Position numbers and translations under genes: made by a program. The notes beneath the pieces are model-generated. The model was not told the DNA's origin. It was given only the letters and a program-made list of their open reading frames with translations, and searched no databases. From Sphingomonas endophytica (lineage in GTDB: Bacteria; Pseudomonadota; Alphaproteobacteria; Sphingomonadales; Sphingomonadaceae), in the NCBI RefSeq assembly GCF_001476895.1, contig NZ_LDTB01000004.1, forward strand, positions 16,051 to 80,050: a stretch of DNA of 64,000 nucleotides. Reading direction: 5' to 3'. Of this stretch, positions 1 to 8,551 are shown piece by piece (position 1 is the first letter of the stretch; every line of letters begins with the position of its first letter).

Positions 1-1
1 G

Positions 2-493
2 GCGGCGACCGGCGCGACTGTGCTCGGTGCATGGCTGTTGTTCCGCGCGGTCGCCATCCTGATCGTCGGGCTGTTCGCCGATACGATCGTCGAGGCCGTC
101 GAGCGACGCCATTATCCGGCGGCGCTGGCGAGCGCCCGGCCCGTCTCCTTCGCGCGCGGACTTCGGATGGGGCTGGCGTCGGCCGGGCGGTTCGTCGCGG
201 TCAATCTGCTGATGACGCCAGTCTACATTGCGCTGCTCGTCACCGGCGTCGGCACGGCGGCGGCGTTCTTCGTCGTCAACGGCTGGCTGCTCGGGCGTGA
301 CCTTGGCGACATGGTCGCCGCGCGCCATCTGCCCCACGCGGCGATCCGAGACTGGCGCGCGGCGAGCGCCGGACGCCGTTTCGCGCTGGGACTTGCCGGG
401 ACCGGGCTGTTCGTGGTTCCGCTCGCGAACATCCTCGCCCCCGTGCTGGGGGCGGCGATGGCGACGCATCTTTTCCATGGAACCCGCCGATGA
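2..493 (+). CDS. EI24 domain-containing membrane protein, 5' end outside the window
   Basis: The reading frame is open from base 2, so the true start is probably upstream; a GTG at 20 is the first start codon inside the window. The visible part has hydrophobic segments around ILIVGLFADTIV, FVAVNLLMTPVYIALL and GTAAAFFVVNGWLLG. The pattern of a VNGWLLGRDLGD stretch followed by a charged loop and a last hydrophobic segment near the C-terminus fits the EI24/CysZ-like family of inner-membrane proteins, whose members include sulfate-uptake proteins and many of unknown role. The stop codon overlaps the start of the next gene (ATGA), so the two are probably cotranslated. Family call is from recognition of the pattern; substrate unknown. 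Confidence 0.6.
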   Translation, partial: AATGATVLGAWLLFRAVAILIVGLFADTIVEAVERRHYPAALASARPVSFARGLRMGLASAGRFVAVNLLMTPVYIALLVTGVGTAAAFFVVNGWLLGRDLGDMVAARHLPHAAIRDWRAASAGRRFALGLAGTGLFVVPLANILAPVLGAAMATHLFHGTRR

Positions 494-858
494 AGCCTCT
501 CGCCCCGGTCGCCATCCTGATGCTGCTGACGGGTTGCGCCACGACCACCGCGAAACGCACCACCGTTCCGCGCGCGATCCCGGTTGCGCTGCCGACGCCG
601 GGGCTGGAGGCCGTGATGGGCCAGAACGCCGCCGCGCTCACCAGAAGCTTCGGCCAGCCCGATGCCGATGTGCGCGAAGGGACCGCGCGCAAGCTGCAAT
701 TCGCCAGCGCGATCTGCATCCTCGACGCCTATCTCTATCCGGCGAAACCGAACGAGGAACCCCGCGTCACCTGGCTGGACGCGCGACAGCGCGACGGCAG
801 CGCGATCGATCGTGCCAGTTGCGTGGCGGCGCTCAACCGCCGGGCCGGGGGACGGTAG
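490..858 (+). CDS. Small predicted lipoprotein, function unknown
   Basis: This 122-aa product starts with a short signal peptide ending in the lipobox LTGC (Cys about residue 16), so it is probably processed by signal peptidase II and anchored to a membrane. The rest has the look of small sphingomonad periplasmic proteins, with a conserved-looking segment FGQPDADVREG and two further cysteines (in AICILDAYLYP and RASCVAAL) that could form a disulfide. Its ATG overlaps the TGA of the upstream EI24-type gene by one base on each side (ATGA), which argues for translational coupling. I do not recognise a named domain. Confidence 0.65.
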   Translation: MKPLAPVAILMLLTGCATTTAKRTTVPRAIPVALPTPGLEAVMGQNAAALTRSFGQPDADVREGTARKLQFASAICILDAYLYPAKPNEEPRVTWLDARQRDGSAIDRASCVAALNRRAGGR

Positions 859-908
859 CGCGACTCCCCGGCCCGCGCTAAGCAACGCAAAATGGAGGGG
901 AACCGCGA

Positions 909-2210
909 GTGGCACCAGCGCAGTTGAGCGTCGTCTTCTTCATGCAGCTTTTTGCGATCGTCGCCGTCTCGCGCGGCGTGGGATGGCTGGCGAAGCGCTA
1001 CCTCGGACAGCCGCAGGTCGTGGGGGAGATGATCGCGGGCGTCCTGCTCGGCCCCTCGCTGCTCGGGCTGCTCGCGCCGGAGTGGCAGGCCATGCTGTTC
1101 CCCAAGGAGACACGCGGCCTACTGTACGCGGTCGCGCAGCTCGGCGTCGGGCTCTACATGTTCATCGTCGGACTCGGCTTTCGCGCCGATCATTTTCGCA
1201 GCAACGCCCGCAGTGCCACCGCCGTCTCGCTGTCCGGCATGATCGCACCGTTCCTTGTCGCGGTGGCGATCACCCCCTGGCTGCTGTCGATCCCCGGCCT
1301 GTTCGGCCCGACCGTCACCCGGACGCAGGCGGCGCTGTTCACCGGCGCGTGCATCGCGATCACCGCTTTTCCGATGCTGGCGCGCATCATCCATGAGCGC
1401 GGCCTGTCGAATTCCCCGCTGGGCACGCTGTCGCTGTCGTCGGGGGCGATCGACGATGCGGGCGCGTGGACAGTGCTCGCGGTGGTGCTCGCCACCTTTG
1501 GCGACGGCCCGGTGGTGGCGGTGAAAGCCATCGGTGGCGCGATCCTGTTCGCTATCGTGGTGCTTGGCGTCGGGCCGAAGCTCCTTCGGTCGCTCGGCGT
1601 CCGTGCCCAGCGCACCGGGCGGATCGGCCAGAGCGACACCGGCATTGCCTTAATGCTGTTCCTGCTCGCCGCCTTCGTGATGGATGCGGTCGGCATGCAT
1701 GCGGTGTTCGGGGGCTTCCTGCTGGGAGTCGCCATGCCGCGCGGCGTATTCGCCGAGGAGTTGAAGCGACAGCTGGAGCCTCTCACCGTCCTGCTCCTGC
1801 TGCCGTGCTTCTTCACCTTCTCGGGCCTCAATACGCAGCTCGGCATGGTCGCCGATCCGGCGCTGATCGGCGTCACGCTGGCCGTGCTGGTCGCCTCGGT
1901 GGCGGCAAAGGGCGGCGCCTGCTGGGCTGCCGCGCGGTTGACCGGTCAGGATAACGCCACCGCGCTGGGCGTCGGGGCGCTGATGAACGCGCGCGGGCTG
2001 ATGGAACTCATCATCATCAACATCGGGCTCGCGCGCGGGATCATCGGGCCGGCGCTGTTCTCGATGCTGGTGCTGATGGCCATCGCGACCACGCTGATGG
2101 CCTCGCCGCTGTTCGAGCTGGTCTATGGTCGCACGGCGCGCGCTTCGGGCTCGCTGGGCGCGCTGACCGATGCCGATGAGACGCCGCTCGCAAAGCCGGA
2201 GCGCGCTTAA
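909..2210 (+). CDS. Cation:proton antiporter (CPA2 / Na+/H+ exchanger family)
   Basis: A 433-aa integral membrane protein with about 12 hydrophobic segments spread over its whole length. Typical family features are the N-terminal VVGEMIAGVLLGPSLLG segment, the FIVGLGF segment, the TGACIAITAFPMLARII stretch and the SSGAIDDAGAWTVLAVV stretch, where paired acidic residues correspond to the ion-binding site of CPA2 exchangers. There is no C-terminal TrkA-N (RCK) domain, so it resembles the short NapA/KefB-like transporter core. It would exchange Na+ or K+ for H+ across the inner membrane; the ion cannot be told from sequence. The GTG start is supported by a GGAGGGG ribosome site at about 895. Its stop codon overlaps the stop of the convergent gene. 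Confidence 0.88.
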   Translation: MAPAQLSVVFFMQLFAIVAVSRGVGWLAKRYLGQPQVVGEMIAGVLLGPSLLGLLAPEWQAMLFPKETRGLLYAVAQLGVGLYMFIVGLGFRADHFRSNARSATAVSLSGMIAPFLVAVAITPWLLSIPGLFGPTVTRTQAALFTGACIAITAFPMLARIIHERGLSNSPLGTLSLSSGAIDDAGAWTVLAVVLATFGDGPVVAVKAIGGAILFAIVVLGVGPKLLRSLGVRAQRTGRIGQSDTGIALMLFLLAAFVMDAVGMHAVFGGFLLGVAMPRGVFAEELKRQLEPLTVLLLLPCFFTFSGLNTQLGMVADPALIGVTLAVLVASVAAKGGACWAAARLTGQDNATALGVGALMNARGLMELIIINIGLARGIIGPALFSMLVLMAIATTLMASPLFELVYGRTARASGSLGALTDADETPLAKPERA

Positions 2211-2500
2211 CGGCGGCGCAGCGCCCGGCGTACCGGATAGAGGATCGCGGCGGGCGCCACCGACAAACCCAGTACCACCGCGACGGCGGCGATCGAGGCG
2301 CAGCTCAGCAGGCGGACCCAGCGCTCGCCATCCATCGGCGTGCCCGCGCGGACCAGCGCCAGCACGATCAGTATCGCGGCGCCGCTGCGCAACGCCCGTG
2401 CCGCGCCATCGCCGAGGACGCCCGCGTCACGCCGGAACTTGTGCGACGCCGCCGCCAGCAGCACGAACGCCGCCGCGCAGAACAGGACACCTTCAAACAT
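2207..2500 (-). CDS. DUF3325-type small membrane protein of a PepSY iron-uptake operon
   Basis: A 97-aa protein with three to four hydrophobic segments (FCAAAFVLLAAASHKF, SGAAILIVLALVRA, LSCASIAAVAVVLGL). The ASHKFRRDAG motif early in the sequence and the position directly after a PepSY-type protein match DUF3325 proteins, which in many proteobacteria end a DUF3649-PepSY-DUF3325 operon beside siderophore receptors. The ATG lies inside the end of the upstream PepSY gene (8-bp overlap), indicating cotranslation. The stop overlaps tail-to-tail with the antiporter gene at 2208-2210. Function unknown; a role in reductive iron release or uptake is inferred from context. Confidence 0.7.
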   Translation of the reverse strand: MFEGVLFCAAAFVLLAAASHKFRRDAGVLGDGAARALRSGAAILIVLALVRAGTPMDGERWVRLLSCASIAAVAVVLGLSVAPAAILYPVRRALRRR

Positions 2501-4049
2501 GCAACGCCTCCCTCGCCCGCCGCGGTGCCTTCGTCACGCGCGGCCTGCCCGCCCGCCATGCCGCCACGGCCAGCACCAGCGCGGTCGTCAGCATCGACAG
2601 ATCGAAACTCACAAACAACCAGTCGCCCGTCCGCACCGATGACCATAATCCGCGCGTCGTCGTCAGCGCGTTAACGACCGGGATGCCGGCGAACAGCAGC
2701 GCGCCGAGCGCGAACGACGCCCGCCATGCCTGCCGCGCCGGACGCGCCAACTGCAACAGCGCGACCGCACCCCAGGCGTAGAACATCGTCGCCACCTCGG
2801 CGTCCGCACGCCCCTCGGCACCGGCGGCAATCAGCCGGTTGGCAAGGAAATAGGCGGCGATCGCGATCGGCAGTCCGGCGATCGTCGCAATGTTCAGGCG
2901 CTCGACCAGCCGCAGTCCGAAGAACGGCGCGGCGTTCGGGCGGCGGCGCGCAGCCGTCCAGAGCAGCAACCCGGTGCCGACCATCGCGCATCCCGTCAGC
3001 CCCAGCAGGAACAGCACCCAGCGCAGCCCCGGTGCGGCGAACCGCGCCATGTGCAGCCCCAGCATCACGCCGACGGTCGACACACCCGGCCCCGCCTCGA
3101 TCGGCTGCTGAAGGATCGCGCCGGTCGCGCCGGAATAGACGACGGTTCTGGCCCGCGCGCTGAGGCTGCTGTCGCTGCCGCTGCCGATCGCGACGGTTGC
3201 CGCCGCGTCGCCCGGATGGCGGATGATCATGCGGGATGCCGCCCCGCCCAGTCGTGCCTCCGCGTCGCGGACCAGCGGGGCGATCGCGACCAGTGGGGCA
3301 GGCCGCCCGCTCGCCGGCGTCTCCGCCGGCATGCTATAGGCTTCGCGCATGAACCGGGACGGATCCTTGTAGTTTACGGCAAGCGGATACGGCAGGTACA
3401 TCAGCACCAGCGTCATCAGCCCGGTGTAGGTGATGACGGCATGGTACGGCAGCGCCAGCACCGCCGAGACATTGTGCGCGTCCAGCCAGCTGCGCTGCCC
3501 CTTGTTCCAGCGCAAGGTGAAGAAATCCGCGAAGATGCGCTTGTGCGTGACGACGCCGGAAATGATCGCGCCGAGCATGAACATCGCGCAGACGCCCGCC
3601 AGCCAGCGGCCCCATGGGTGCGGAAGCTGCAACTGGAAATGGAAGCGATACAGATGCTCACCGCCCAAAGTATCGCGGGCGTGCACCGGCGCGCCGGTCG
3701 CCGGATCCAGCACGATTTCGGGCGCACGCCTGCGGCGCTGCCCGGGCGCCGGCGTCGCGTCCGGTTTCGGAACGGCGAACACTTCCGTCACCACGTCGCG
3801 GTCATCGGGCAGCGTGATGAACCACTGCTCGTCCCCGGCATTGGTGCGCAGCAACTGGCCGACCGCGCTCTGCGCCGCCTGCGCGGGGGCGGTGCGGTTC
3901 GGCGGTAGCTCCGGCTGCATCCAGCGCGTGATCTCCGGCCGAAAATAGCTGGTGGTGCCGGTCACGAACATCGCGAACAGGATCCAGCCCGCCAGCAGAC
4001 CCAACCAGCCATGGATCCACGCCATCGACTGCCGGAGCGAGCGCGTCAC
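2493..4049 (-). CDS. PepSY-associated transmembrane protein, iron-uptake operon
   Basis: A 518-aa membrane protein of the PepSY-associated TM family. It begins VTRSLRQSMAWIHGWLGLLAG, the characteristic first helix with a conserved His-Gly-Trp, and has further membrane helices near residues 160-190 (AGVCAMFMLGAIISGVV), 220-245 and in the C-terminal half. Periplasmic segments lie between them. I chose the GTG at 4049 because it overlaps the TGA of the upstream DUF3649 gene (GTGA) and starts exactly at the family N-terminus, although the frame stays open for 93 codons further upstream. These proteins usually sit beside TonB siderophore receptors and are proposed to act in periplasmic ferric-siderophore reduction. 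Confidence 0.82.
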   Translation of the reverse strand: MTRSLRQSMAWIHGWLGLLAGWILFAMFVTGTTSYFRPEITRWMQPELPPNRTAPAQAAQSAVGQLLRTNAGDEQWFITLPDDRDVVTEVFAVPKPDATPAPGQRRRRAPEIVLDPATGAPVHARDTLGGEHLYRFHFQLQLPHPWGRWLAGVCAMFMLGAIISGVVTHKRIFADFFTLRWNKGQRSWLDAHNVSAVLALPYHAVITYTGLMTLVLMYLPYPLAVNYKDPSRFMREAYSMPAETPASGRPAPLVAIAPLVRDAEARLGGAASRMIIRHPGDAAATVAIGSGSDSSLSARARTVVYSGATGAILQQPIEAGPGVSTVGVMLGLHMARFAAPGLRWVLFLLGLTGCAMVGTGLLLWTAARRRPNAAPFFGLRLVERLNIATIAGLPIAIAAYFLANRLIAAGAEGRADAEVATMFYAWGAVALLQLARPARQAWRASFALGALLFAGIPVVNALTTTRGLWSSVRTGDWLFVSFDLSMLTTALVLAVAAWRAGRPRVTKAPRRAREALHV

Positions 4050-4375
4050 GGCCGCACGCCCAGCAACCAGATCGCGGCGCCAGCCACGATGGCGGTGCCC
4101 CACACCACGCCGACGACACGCGCCAGCCGCGGTTCGTGGAAGCACCAGAGCGACAGCAGGGCATAGAAGAGAAACGCGGGGATCACGCCCCAGACGGTCG
4201 CCTCGACCCGGGCGATCGGCAGCAACCGCGCGGACAAGGTGGCGACCGTTGCCATCGCGACATAGCCGCCCACCAACGCGGTCAGGCAACGCGCGAGCAT
4301 CGCCCAGGCGGAACGCCGAATTTGCCACCTTCTCCGTGCCGGCATCAAAGGCTTGTCCGCCCGCTGCATCAGCAT
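4046..4375 (-). CDS. DUF3649-type small membrane protein
   Basis: A 109-aa protein with three hydrophobic segments (LTALVGGYVAMATVATLSA, GVIPAFLFYALLSLWCF, VVGVVWGTAIVAGAAIWLL). The AILPL-like VEATVWGVIPAFLFYALLSLWCFH core is typical of DUF3649 proteins found at the head of PepSY operons. The ATG at 4375 has a good AGGGGAA site about ten bases upstream; a second in-frame ATG lies at 4369. The frame is open far upstream, antisense to the TonB receptor, but that part is a shadow. First gene of the operon 4375-2207, divergent from the siderophore receptor with about 80 bp between them. Confidence 0.72.
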   Translation of the reverse strand: MLMQRADKPLMPARRRWQIRRSAWAMLARCLTALVGGYVAMATVATLSARLLPIARVEATVWGVIPAFLFYALLSLWCFHEPRLARVVGVVWGTAIVAGAAIWLLGVRP

Positions 4376-4410
4376 CCGTCGCTTTCCCCTTGCCTCACTC
4401 CGAGCGCCGT

Positions 4411-4443
4411 TATAGCAGCAACTGCGACTGACTATCAATAGTA
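4411..4443. promoter_or_regulatory. Divergent promoter region with a possible Fur-type site
   Basis: The 81-bp gap between the DUF3649 operon and the siderophore receptor contains an AT-rich stretch with the pattern GCAACTGCGACTGACTATC followed by AATAG. It resembles the degenerate GCAAATGCGAATGATTATC-type Fur boxes seen upstream of proteobacterial receptors. Divergent control of both units by iron would make sense, but this is a pattern judgement without a matrix score. Confidence 0.35.
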
Positions 4444-4456
4444 TTTGGGGATTTCG

Positions 4457-6718
4457 ATGCATAATCCGCGCTGGGCCGCCCTGATGGCGGCGACGATGTT
4501 GTGTGGCATGACCACACCGGCCTGGGCAGCGGAAGACGAGCGTTCGATCGACGGGGTGGCGGGTGACGATGCGGGCGAGCGGGATCGCGACGAGGTGCTG
4601 GTCACCGGCGAGCGCGCGCGGCGCGGCGGCGCGATCGGCGCCAAGACCGACACGCCGCTGATCGCGCTGCCGCAGACGGTGGTGGTGATCGACGACGCAG
4701 AGCTTCGCCGCCGCAACGCGCTGTCGATCAACCAGGCGCTCGGCTATGTCGCGGGCGTCGCCCCGAACCAGCGCGGCAACGTCGCGACCCGCTACGATCA
4801 GTTGTACCTGCGCGGCTTCACCCCCGGCATCTTCGTCGACGGGATGCGCGCGCAGGGCGGCGTCTATGCCAACACGCAGTTGGACTTTCACCTGGTGGAG
4901 AGCGTCGACATCATCAAGGGACCGGCCTCCGTCCTGTACGGCAGCGGCACGCCCGGCGGGCTCGTCAACCTGGCCAGCAAGCTGCCCTATGCCGAGGCGG
5001 GCGGCCGAATCGAACTGGCCGGCGGCAATTTCGACCTGTTGCGCTCCTCGATCGACGTGAACCAGCCGCTCGACGGCGACGGCCGCTGGCGCTTCCGCGC
5101 GATCGCGGGCGCGGAACGCTCGGACGGCTTCCTGACGATGACCCGCAACCGGCGCTGGTATGCACGGCCGATGCTGACCTTCGCGCCGGACGACGCGACC
5201 AGTATCACACTGATCCTCAGCTATCAGCGCGATCCCGAATCGGCGTCGTACAGCGGCGTGCCGGTGTACGGCTCCGCCCTCCCCAATCCGTTCGGTCAGT
5301 TGCCCGTCGATCTCAACGTGTCGGAGCCCGCCTATGAGGCGTTCGATCGCGTCCAGAAGTCCGCGACGATCCTGTTCCGGCGCGAACTGAACGATACGCT
5401 GACGTGGACCAGCAACGCCCGCTACTTCGACGTCGACCTGCACTATCGTCAGATCTATCTCAGCGCGTTCCGCACGGTCGGCAGTGGTGCGGCGCGGAGC
5501 ACCGACTTCTCGACGATCGTGCGGGGCGGCGGTGGTGCCGACGAACGTTTCCGCACGCTGACGCTCGATAACCGCATCGCCGCCGACTTCGCCACCGGGC
5601 CTCTACGCCATACACTGCTCGCCGGTATCGACTATGCCCATAACGAAGGGCGCAACGACCAGCAGTTCCTGACCGGTGAAACCACCAGCCCAGTCACGAA
5701 CATCCCCAATTTCAACCTCTATACGCCCCGCTATGGTGGGACGATCCCCAGCTTCGCCCTGACGCAGACCCGCAGCTTCCGCCGGATCGACCAACTGGGT
5801 GCCTACGTGCAGGACCAGATCACGCTCGGCGGATTGCACCTGATCGCGAGCGGGCGGTGGGACTGGTACGACCAACTTACCCGCAACCGCACCACCGGCG
5901 CGGTGACCGAGTCGTCGCAGACCGCCTTCACCACCCGGCTGGGCGCCTTGTACGAGACGCGAGCCGGGTTGTCGCCCTTCGCCAGCTATTCGGAAAGCTT
6001 CGAGCCGCAGACCGGCGCCGGCTTCGACGGCACGCCCTTCGTGCCCGTCACGGGGCGGCAGTATGAGGCGGGGCTGAAGTTCCGGCCGCGCGGCACATCG
6101 GCGCTCTTTACGCTGTCGGCCTATGACCTGCGCCGGCAGAACGTGCCCGTGGCGGACCCGGTCAACGCCAACTTCTCGGTACAGGTCGGCGAGGTGAAGG
6201 TGCGCGGAATCGAACTGGATGGCCGCGGAGAGATAGCCCCAGGACTAAGCGTCACGGTGGCCGGGAGCTACACCGACGCGCAGGTCGTGCGCGGCAACCC
6301 GGCGGTCGGCAGCGGGCCGCAACTGTCTGGCGTCACCGGCACGAAACCGCTCGGCGTGCCCAGTTGGAGCGCGTCGAGCTTCGTCACCTGGGATCTGGAA
6401 CATGTCGCGGCCGGCGCGGCCGGCGGCCTCTCGGTCGGCGGCGGGGTGCGCTACGTCGGCGAATCGGACGGCACCGCCACCTATGCAATGGGCACAGCGA
6501 CCGTCGTCGAGCGATTCGCGGCGCCTGGATATGTCGTCGCCGACGCACTGATCGGTTATGATTTCGGCGCGCTGGATCCGCGCTGGGACGGGCTGAACCT
6601 GTCGGTGAACGCCGCAAACCTGTTCGACAAGCGGCACATCGCCAGCTGTTTTTTCAACAATAGCTGCTACTTCGGGGCATCGCGCACGATCGTCGGAACC
6701 CTACGCTATCGCTGGTAA
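4457..6718 (+). CDS. TonB-dependent siderophore receptor (FhuA/FhuE-like)
   Basis: A 753-aa outer-membrane receptor that imports a ferric siderophore with energy from TonB. The ATG at 4457 follows TTTGGGG with a 6-base gap and opens a signal peptide ending MTTPAWAAEDE; an upstream in-frame TTG at 4445 is less likely. The plug domain has the siderophore-receptor signatures LPQTVVVIDD, NQALGYVAGV, YLRGFTPGIFVDG and VDIIKGPASVLYGSGTPGG. The beta-barrel ends with a paired-cysteine loop, SCFFNNSCYFGASRT, and a terminal aromatic residue (LRYRW), as in ferrichrome-type receptors. The neighbouring PepSY operon supports an iron role. The exact ligand is not determinable. Confidence 0.9.
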   Translation: MHNPRWAALMAATMLCGMTTPAWAAEDERSIDGVAGDDAGERDRDEVLVTGERARRGGAIGAKTDTPLIALPQTVVVIDDAELRRRNALSINQALGYVAGVAPNQRGNVATRYDQLYLRGFTPGIFVDGMRAQGGVYANTQLDFHLVESVDIIKGPASVLYGSGTPGGLVNLASKLPYAEAGGRIELAGGNFDLLRSSIDVNQPLDGDGRWRFRAIAGAERSDGFLTMTRNRRWYARPMLTFAPDDATSITLILSYQRDPESASYSGVPVYGSALPNPFGQLPVDLNVSEPAYEAFDRVQKSATILFRRELNDTLTWTSNARYFDVDLHYRQIYLSAFRTVGSGAARSTDFSTIVRGGGGADERFRTLTLDNRIAADFATGPLRHTLLAGIDYAHNEGRNDQQFLTGETTSPVTNIPNFNLYTPRYGGTIPSFALTQTRSFRRIDQLGAYVQDQITLGGLHLIASGRWDWYDQLTRNRTTGAVTESSQTAFTTRLGALYETRAGLSPFASYSESFEPQTGAGFDGTPFVPVTGRQYEAGLKFRPRGTSALFTLSAYDLRRQNVPVADPVNANFSVQVGEVKVRGIELDGRGEIAPGLSVTVAGSYTDAQVVRGNPAVGSGPQLSGVTGTKPLGVPSWSASSFVTWDLEHVAAGAAGGLSVGGGVRYVGESDGTATYAMGTATVVERFAAPGYVVADALIGYDFGALDPRWDGLNLSVNAANLFDKRHIASCFFNNSCYFGASRTIVGTLRYRW

Positions 6719-6766
6719 GCCCCGCCCGCGCTGCATCACGGATGTCGTCGCAACTTCGTAACGAGG

Positions 6767-8548
6767 ATGCTAGGCATTCGTTCCATGACCAGAATTTCGT
6801 CCCAGATTGCCGATGGCCCGATGCGTGTGGCGCTGGCACAATGCCGGCGCCATGTGCTGGCCGCGTTCGGGTTCAGCGCGCTCGTCAACATCCTCTATAT
6901 CGCCCCGACCCTGTACATGTTGCAGGTGTACGACCGTGTCGTGCCGACCCATGGCCGACTGACATTGGTCTTCCTGACGCTGGTGCTGGTTTTCGCGCTG
7001 GTCACACTGTCGCTGCTGGACCGGGTGCGCACCCGCCTGCTGGTGCGCGCCGGGGTCGGAATGGACGCGACGCTGGCGCCACTGCTCCTCGACGCCACGC
7101 TGGGACGCCCCGACCTGCCGGTCGCCCGTCAGGCACTGCGCGAGTTCGATACGGTCCGCCAGACGCTGAGCGGCCCAGGCGTGCTGGCGCTGTTCGACGC
7201 GCCGTGGACGCCGATCTACGTCGCGGTCTGCTTCCTGGTGCATCCGTGGCTGGGCGTCGTGGCACTCGCGGGCGGGACGATCCTGCCGATCCTCGCATGG
7301 CGCAACGAAAAGGCGACGCGTGGCGCGATGGAACGCGCGCAGGTCGCGGCGACCGCCAGCTACGCCAGCCAGGAAGCGGTGCTGGGTGGTGCCGAGGCGG
7401 TCCGCGCGCTGGGAATGCGCCGCGCAATGGTCACGCGCCAGCTTCGCCACCGCGAGACGATGCTGTCGCTGCAGACCGCGGCGGGCTTCACTGGCGGCAA
7501 TTACCTGACCGCCACCAAGTTCGTCCGTCTCGCGCTGCAGAGTTTCGCACTCGGGCTGGGCGCGCTGTTGGCCATCAATAATCAAATCTCGGGCGGTGCC
7601 ATCTTCGCCGCCTCCTTCCTGATCGCGCGCGCGCTCGCGCCGATCGAGCTGCTGATCGGCAGCTGGAAGGGGATCGCGCAGGCGCACGGCAGCTACAAGC
7701 GGCTCGACAAGTTGCTGGCTGACGCACAGTCCGCCGGTCCGGTGACGCAGCTGCCCGCACCGAAGGGCGCGATCACGCTGGAGCATGTGACGATCCTCAA
7801 CGACCAGCGTGACGGCGCGATCGTCAATGACGCGCACCTGTCGATCCTGCCTGGCGAGGTCGTTGCGATCGTCGGTCCCAGCGGCGCGGGCAAGTCGACG
7901 CTGGCGCGCGTCATTGCCGGAGCAATCCGCCCGGATCGCGGGCGCGTTCGCGTCGATGGCGCCGACGCGACCGACTGGGATCCCGAACGGCTGGCCGTGC
8001 ATATCGGCTATCTGCCGCAGGATCCGACTTTGTTCGCGGGCACCGTGAAGGAGAATATCGCGCGCTTCCGGACCGAACTGGGCGAGGATGCAGCCGAGTT
8101 GGACGCGGCGGCGATCGTCGCGGCGGAGCGCGCACGGGCGCGCGAGCTGATCCAGCGGCTGCCGGGCGGTTTCGATCACGCGCTGAAGCCCGGCGGGCGC
8201 GGGCTGTCGGCGGGTCAGGCGCAGCGCGTCGCCCTGGCACGCGCGATGTTCGGCGACCCGGCGGTGCTGGTACTCGACGAACCGAACGCGCACCTCGATG
8301 CCGAGGGCGACAGCGCGCTGCTCGCCGCGATCGACCATTACAAGCAGGCTGGGCACACCATCCTGGTGGTCAGCCACAAGCTAGGCATCCTGCCGGTGGT
8401 CGACAAATTGCTGGTGATGCGCGGTGGCCGTGTGGAGATGTTCGGCCCACGTGACGAGGTGCTGCCGCAGATCGCGCCGCGCCGTCCGCGTCCGGTGCCC
8501 GACACGCCCGGCACCGTCACGATCCCCGCCCCCAGCGCGAGCGCCTGA
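6767..8548 (+). CDS. Type I secretion system permease/ATPase (PrtD/RsaD-like)
   Basis: A 593-aa fused ABC half-transporter. The N-terminal half has membrane helices with the PrtD-type opening HVLAAFGFSALVNILYIAPTL and LYMLQVYDRVVPTHG. The nucleotide-binding half has Walker A GPSGAGKST, the Q-loop region YLPQDPTLFAGTVKENIARF, a signature LSAGQAQR, Walker B VLVLDEPNAHLD and the H-loop VVSHK. It would energise export of unfolded C-terminal-signal substrates directly to the outside, together with the adaptor encoded 3 bp downstream. The start is either ATG 6767 or ATG 6785; neither has a clean ribosome site. No TolC-like outer-membrane gene or RTX-type substrate lies nearby. Confidence 0.88.
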   Translation: MLGIRSMTRISSQIADGPMRVALAQCRRHVLAAFGFSALVNILYIAPTLYMLQVYDRVVPTHGRLTLVFLTLVLVFALVTLSLLDRVRTRLLVRAGVGMDATLAPLLLDATLGRPDLPVARQALREFDTVRQTLSGPGVLALFDAPWTPIYVAVCFLVHPWLGVVALAGGTILPILAWRNEKATRGAMERAQVAATASYASQEAVLGGAEAVRALGMRRAMVTRQLRHRETMLSLQTAAGFTGGNYLTATKFVRLALQSFALGLGALLAINNQISGGAIFAASFLIARALAPIELLIGSWKGIAQAHGSYKRLDKLLADAQSAGPVTQLPAPKGAITLEHVTILNDQRDGAIVNDAHLSILPGEVVAIVGPSGAGKSTLARVIAGAIRPDRGRVRVDGADATDWDPERLAVHIGYLPQDPTLFAGTVKENIARFRTELGEDAAELDAAAIVAAERARARELIQRLPGGFDHALKPGGRGLSAGQAQRVALARAMFGDPAVLVLDEPNAHLDAEGDSALLAAIDHYKQAGHTILVVSHKLGILPVVDKLLVMRGGRVEMFGPRDEVLPQIAPRRPRPVPDTPGTVTIPAPSASA

Positions 8549-8551
8549 GCC

